Assembly: GCF_024679095.1 (NCBI RefSeq)
Contig: NC_066517.1
Location: forward strand, 20,228,540 to 20,292,539
Direction: 5' to 3'
DNA: 64,000 nt
Source: Eriocheir sinensis
Lineage: Eukaryota; Arthropoda; Malacostraca; Decapoda; Varunidae
Part shown: piece after piece, positions 62,851 to 64,000 of the stretch
Layout: each line of letters starts with the position of its first letter
Position numbering within the stretch: position 1 is the stretch's first letter
Notes under the pieces: model-generated
Told to the model about the DNA's origin: nothing
The model's database searches: none
The model's input: only the letters and a program-made list of their open reading frames with translations
Position numbers and translations under genes: made by a program

Positions 62851-62989
62851 TTTTTCCCGTTTTCTGTGAATCGTCTTAGCCCCGCCCCTCCTCCCCTCTC
62901 CTCTCGCTCTCTATCACCTATCATCTTATTCTCCCATCCTCCTTTCTTCTCTTTTTTTCTCCTCTCTCCTTGCCTTCATCCTTATCCTC
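62851..62989. other. Pyrimidine-rich spacer
   Basis: CT-rich sequence. No gene is seen. Confidence 0.5.
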
Positions 62990-63480
62990 AATTCCTCTCC
63001 CTTGTTATCCTCTATTCCTCTTCCTTGTTTTCCTTGCCTTCTCATTTCCTCACTCCTCTTCTCTTTCCCTGTCCTTGGCTTTTCTCTTCTTCACCATTCC
63101 TCTCCTTCCGTTTTCTCTTTGGTTCATTCTGGTTTTCTCTCTCTTCCTATTCTCCTTCCTGCCTCCTTGCACTCACTGTTCCTCTCATCTCTTCCCCTGT
63201 CCTTGATTTTTCTCTTCTCTACAGTTCCTTTCCTCCCTTTTCTCTTTGGTTCATCATGGTTTTCTCTTTTATCTCTTTTTCCTTCCTCGCATTTACTCAT
63301 TCCTCTCTTCCCCTTTCCTCCTTGCTCCGTCCTGTTATTTTTCTCTTCTTTCTCTCCATATTTACTTTCATTCCCTTATTCCTCTCATCTTCTCCTCTCC
63401 ATTTCTCTCCTCCTTGTTTTTTTTCTCCCTAGACTTCTCTCTTCTCCTTCATGTCTCCCCTTCTTCATTTCTCTTCTCCT
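62990..63480. repeat. Tandem array, unit 125-128 bp
   Basis: CCCTGTCCTTGRYTTTTCTC starts at 63069 and 63196, with a diverged copy near 63320. TTTTCTCTTTGGTTCAT lies at 63111 and 63238 (127 apart). Confidence 0.83.
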
Positions 63481-63700
63481 TGCCTCTCGTTGCCTCGTTG
63501 TCTCTACTAAAGGAAAAAAAATCAGAGCTATAGAAATAAAGAAGGGAGGAGGTAGGGAAGGGAGGAAAGGGAACTGGGAGACATGGGTGATGGATAAAAG
63601 GGAGAAGAGAAGGGAGACTAAAGAGAAGGAGGAAGATAATGACTAAAAGGAGGAGGAAGAAGATGAGATAGGAGGGGATGGGAGATAATAAAAATAAAAC

Positions 63701-63703
<3 letters not shown>
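63481..63703. other. Purine-rich spacer, no gene seen
   Basis: A short mixed patch is followed by AG-rich sequence. Confidence 0.5.

Positions 63704-63781
<78 letters not shown>
63704..63781. repeat. (GT)n microsatellite
   Basis: Perfect GT tract of about 78 bp. Confidence 0.97.
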
Positions 63782-63782
<1 letters not shown>

Positions 63783-64000
63783 AGCCCCTCTTCTCGCTTA
63801 TCTGTTGGGCATCATGCGTTATAAATCTTCACAGGCTGCATCCAAAGTCGTGCGTCTTCCCAGTATGGATTTTGGAATGAAGAGAGGAAAAAAGGGAGAA
63901 AGAGATAAGGGGAGAAAAACAAGAACATTACCGCGGAGAAAGGAGGAGGAGGAGGAGAAGGAATGGAAGGAAGGAAGGAAGTAAATAAGAAGGAAAATAA
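63782..64000. other. Mixed then purine-rich end of window
   Basis: About 90 bp of unique sequence is followed by AG-rich sequence with a short GGA run (63943-63958). No gene is seen. Confidence 0.5.

Overview
This 64 kb window is eukaryotic, repeat-dominated DNA. I find no protein-coding gene, rRNA gene or functional tRNA gene that the sequence supports. It looks like intergenic or intronic DNA from an invertebrate, most likely a decapod crustacean. That assignment is inference. It rests on the very high microsatellite density (perfect GA/CT tracts up to about 190 bp, GT/CA tracts up to about 95 bp), a tRNA-derived SINE, and dispersed repeats that resemble ones I recall from crab genomic sequence. 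All the long open frames are translations of simple repeats (poly Ser-Leu, Arg-Glu, Cys-Val, His-Thr, Lys-Thr and similar).

Layout: (1) Long tracts on one strand are almost pure purine, then switch to almost pure pyrimidine, in blocks of 0.3 to 3 kb. (2) Inside these blocks lie about 20 tandem arrays whose units are mostly 100-160 bp although their sequences are unrelated. Examples are 49-631, 2436-2815, 3470-6290, 11640-12390, 15229-15960, 16799-17460, 20780-22030, 23830-24280, 53460-54210, 56190-56640, 59940-60330 and 62990-63480. (3) Shorter-unit minisatellites (4-44 bp units) and di-, tri-, tetra- and pentanucleotide microsatellites fill much of the rest. (4) Between them are short islands of ordinary complexity, often richer in GC and CpG (for example 7160-7375, 12640-12990, 16019-16290, 28100-28870, 43262-43480, 57190-57550, 59550-59780, 60890-61050). 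Some carry clusters of CACCTG E-boxes and TAATTA homeodomain-type sites.

Mobile DNA: one complete-looking tRNA-derived SINE (5797-6153, minus strand) has split a satellite unit. A dispersed family of about 145 bp has three copies (8864-8942, 26412-26557, 54207-54354); the last interrupts a dimeric higher-order array. A second dispersed pair (58991-59094 and 60532-60637) is followed each time by a TTCCC tract. The island at 2060-2435 is probably another dispersed repeat.

I see no previously undescribed gene system. The points most worth checking are the shared 100-160 bp unit length across unrelated arrays, the kilobase-scale purine/pyrimidine strand switching, complementary microsatellites facing each other that could form long hairpins, and the candidate enhancer-like islands.
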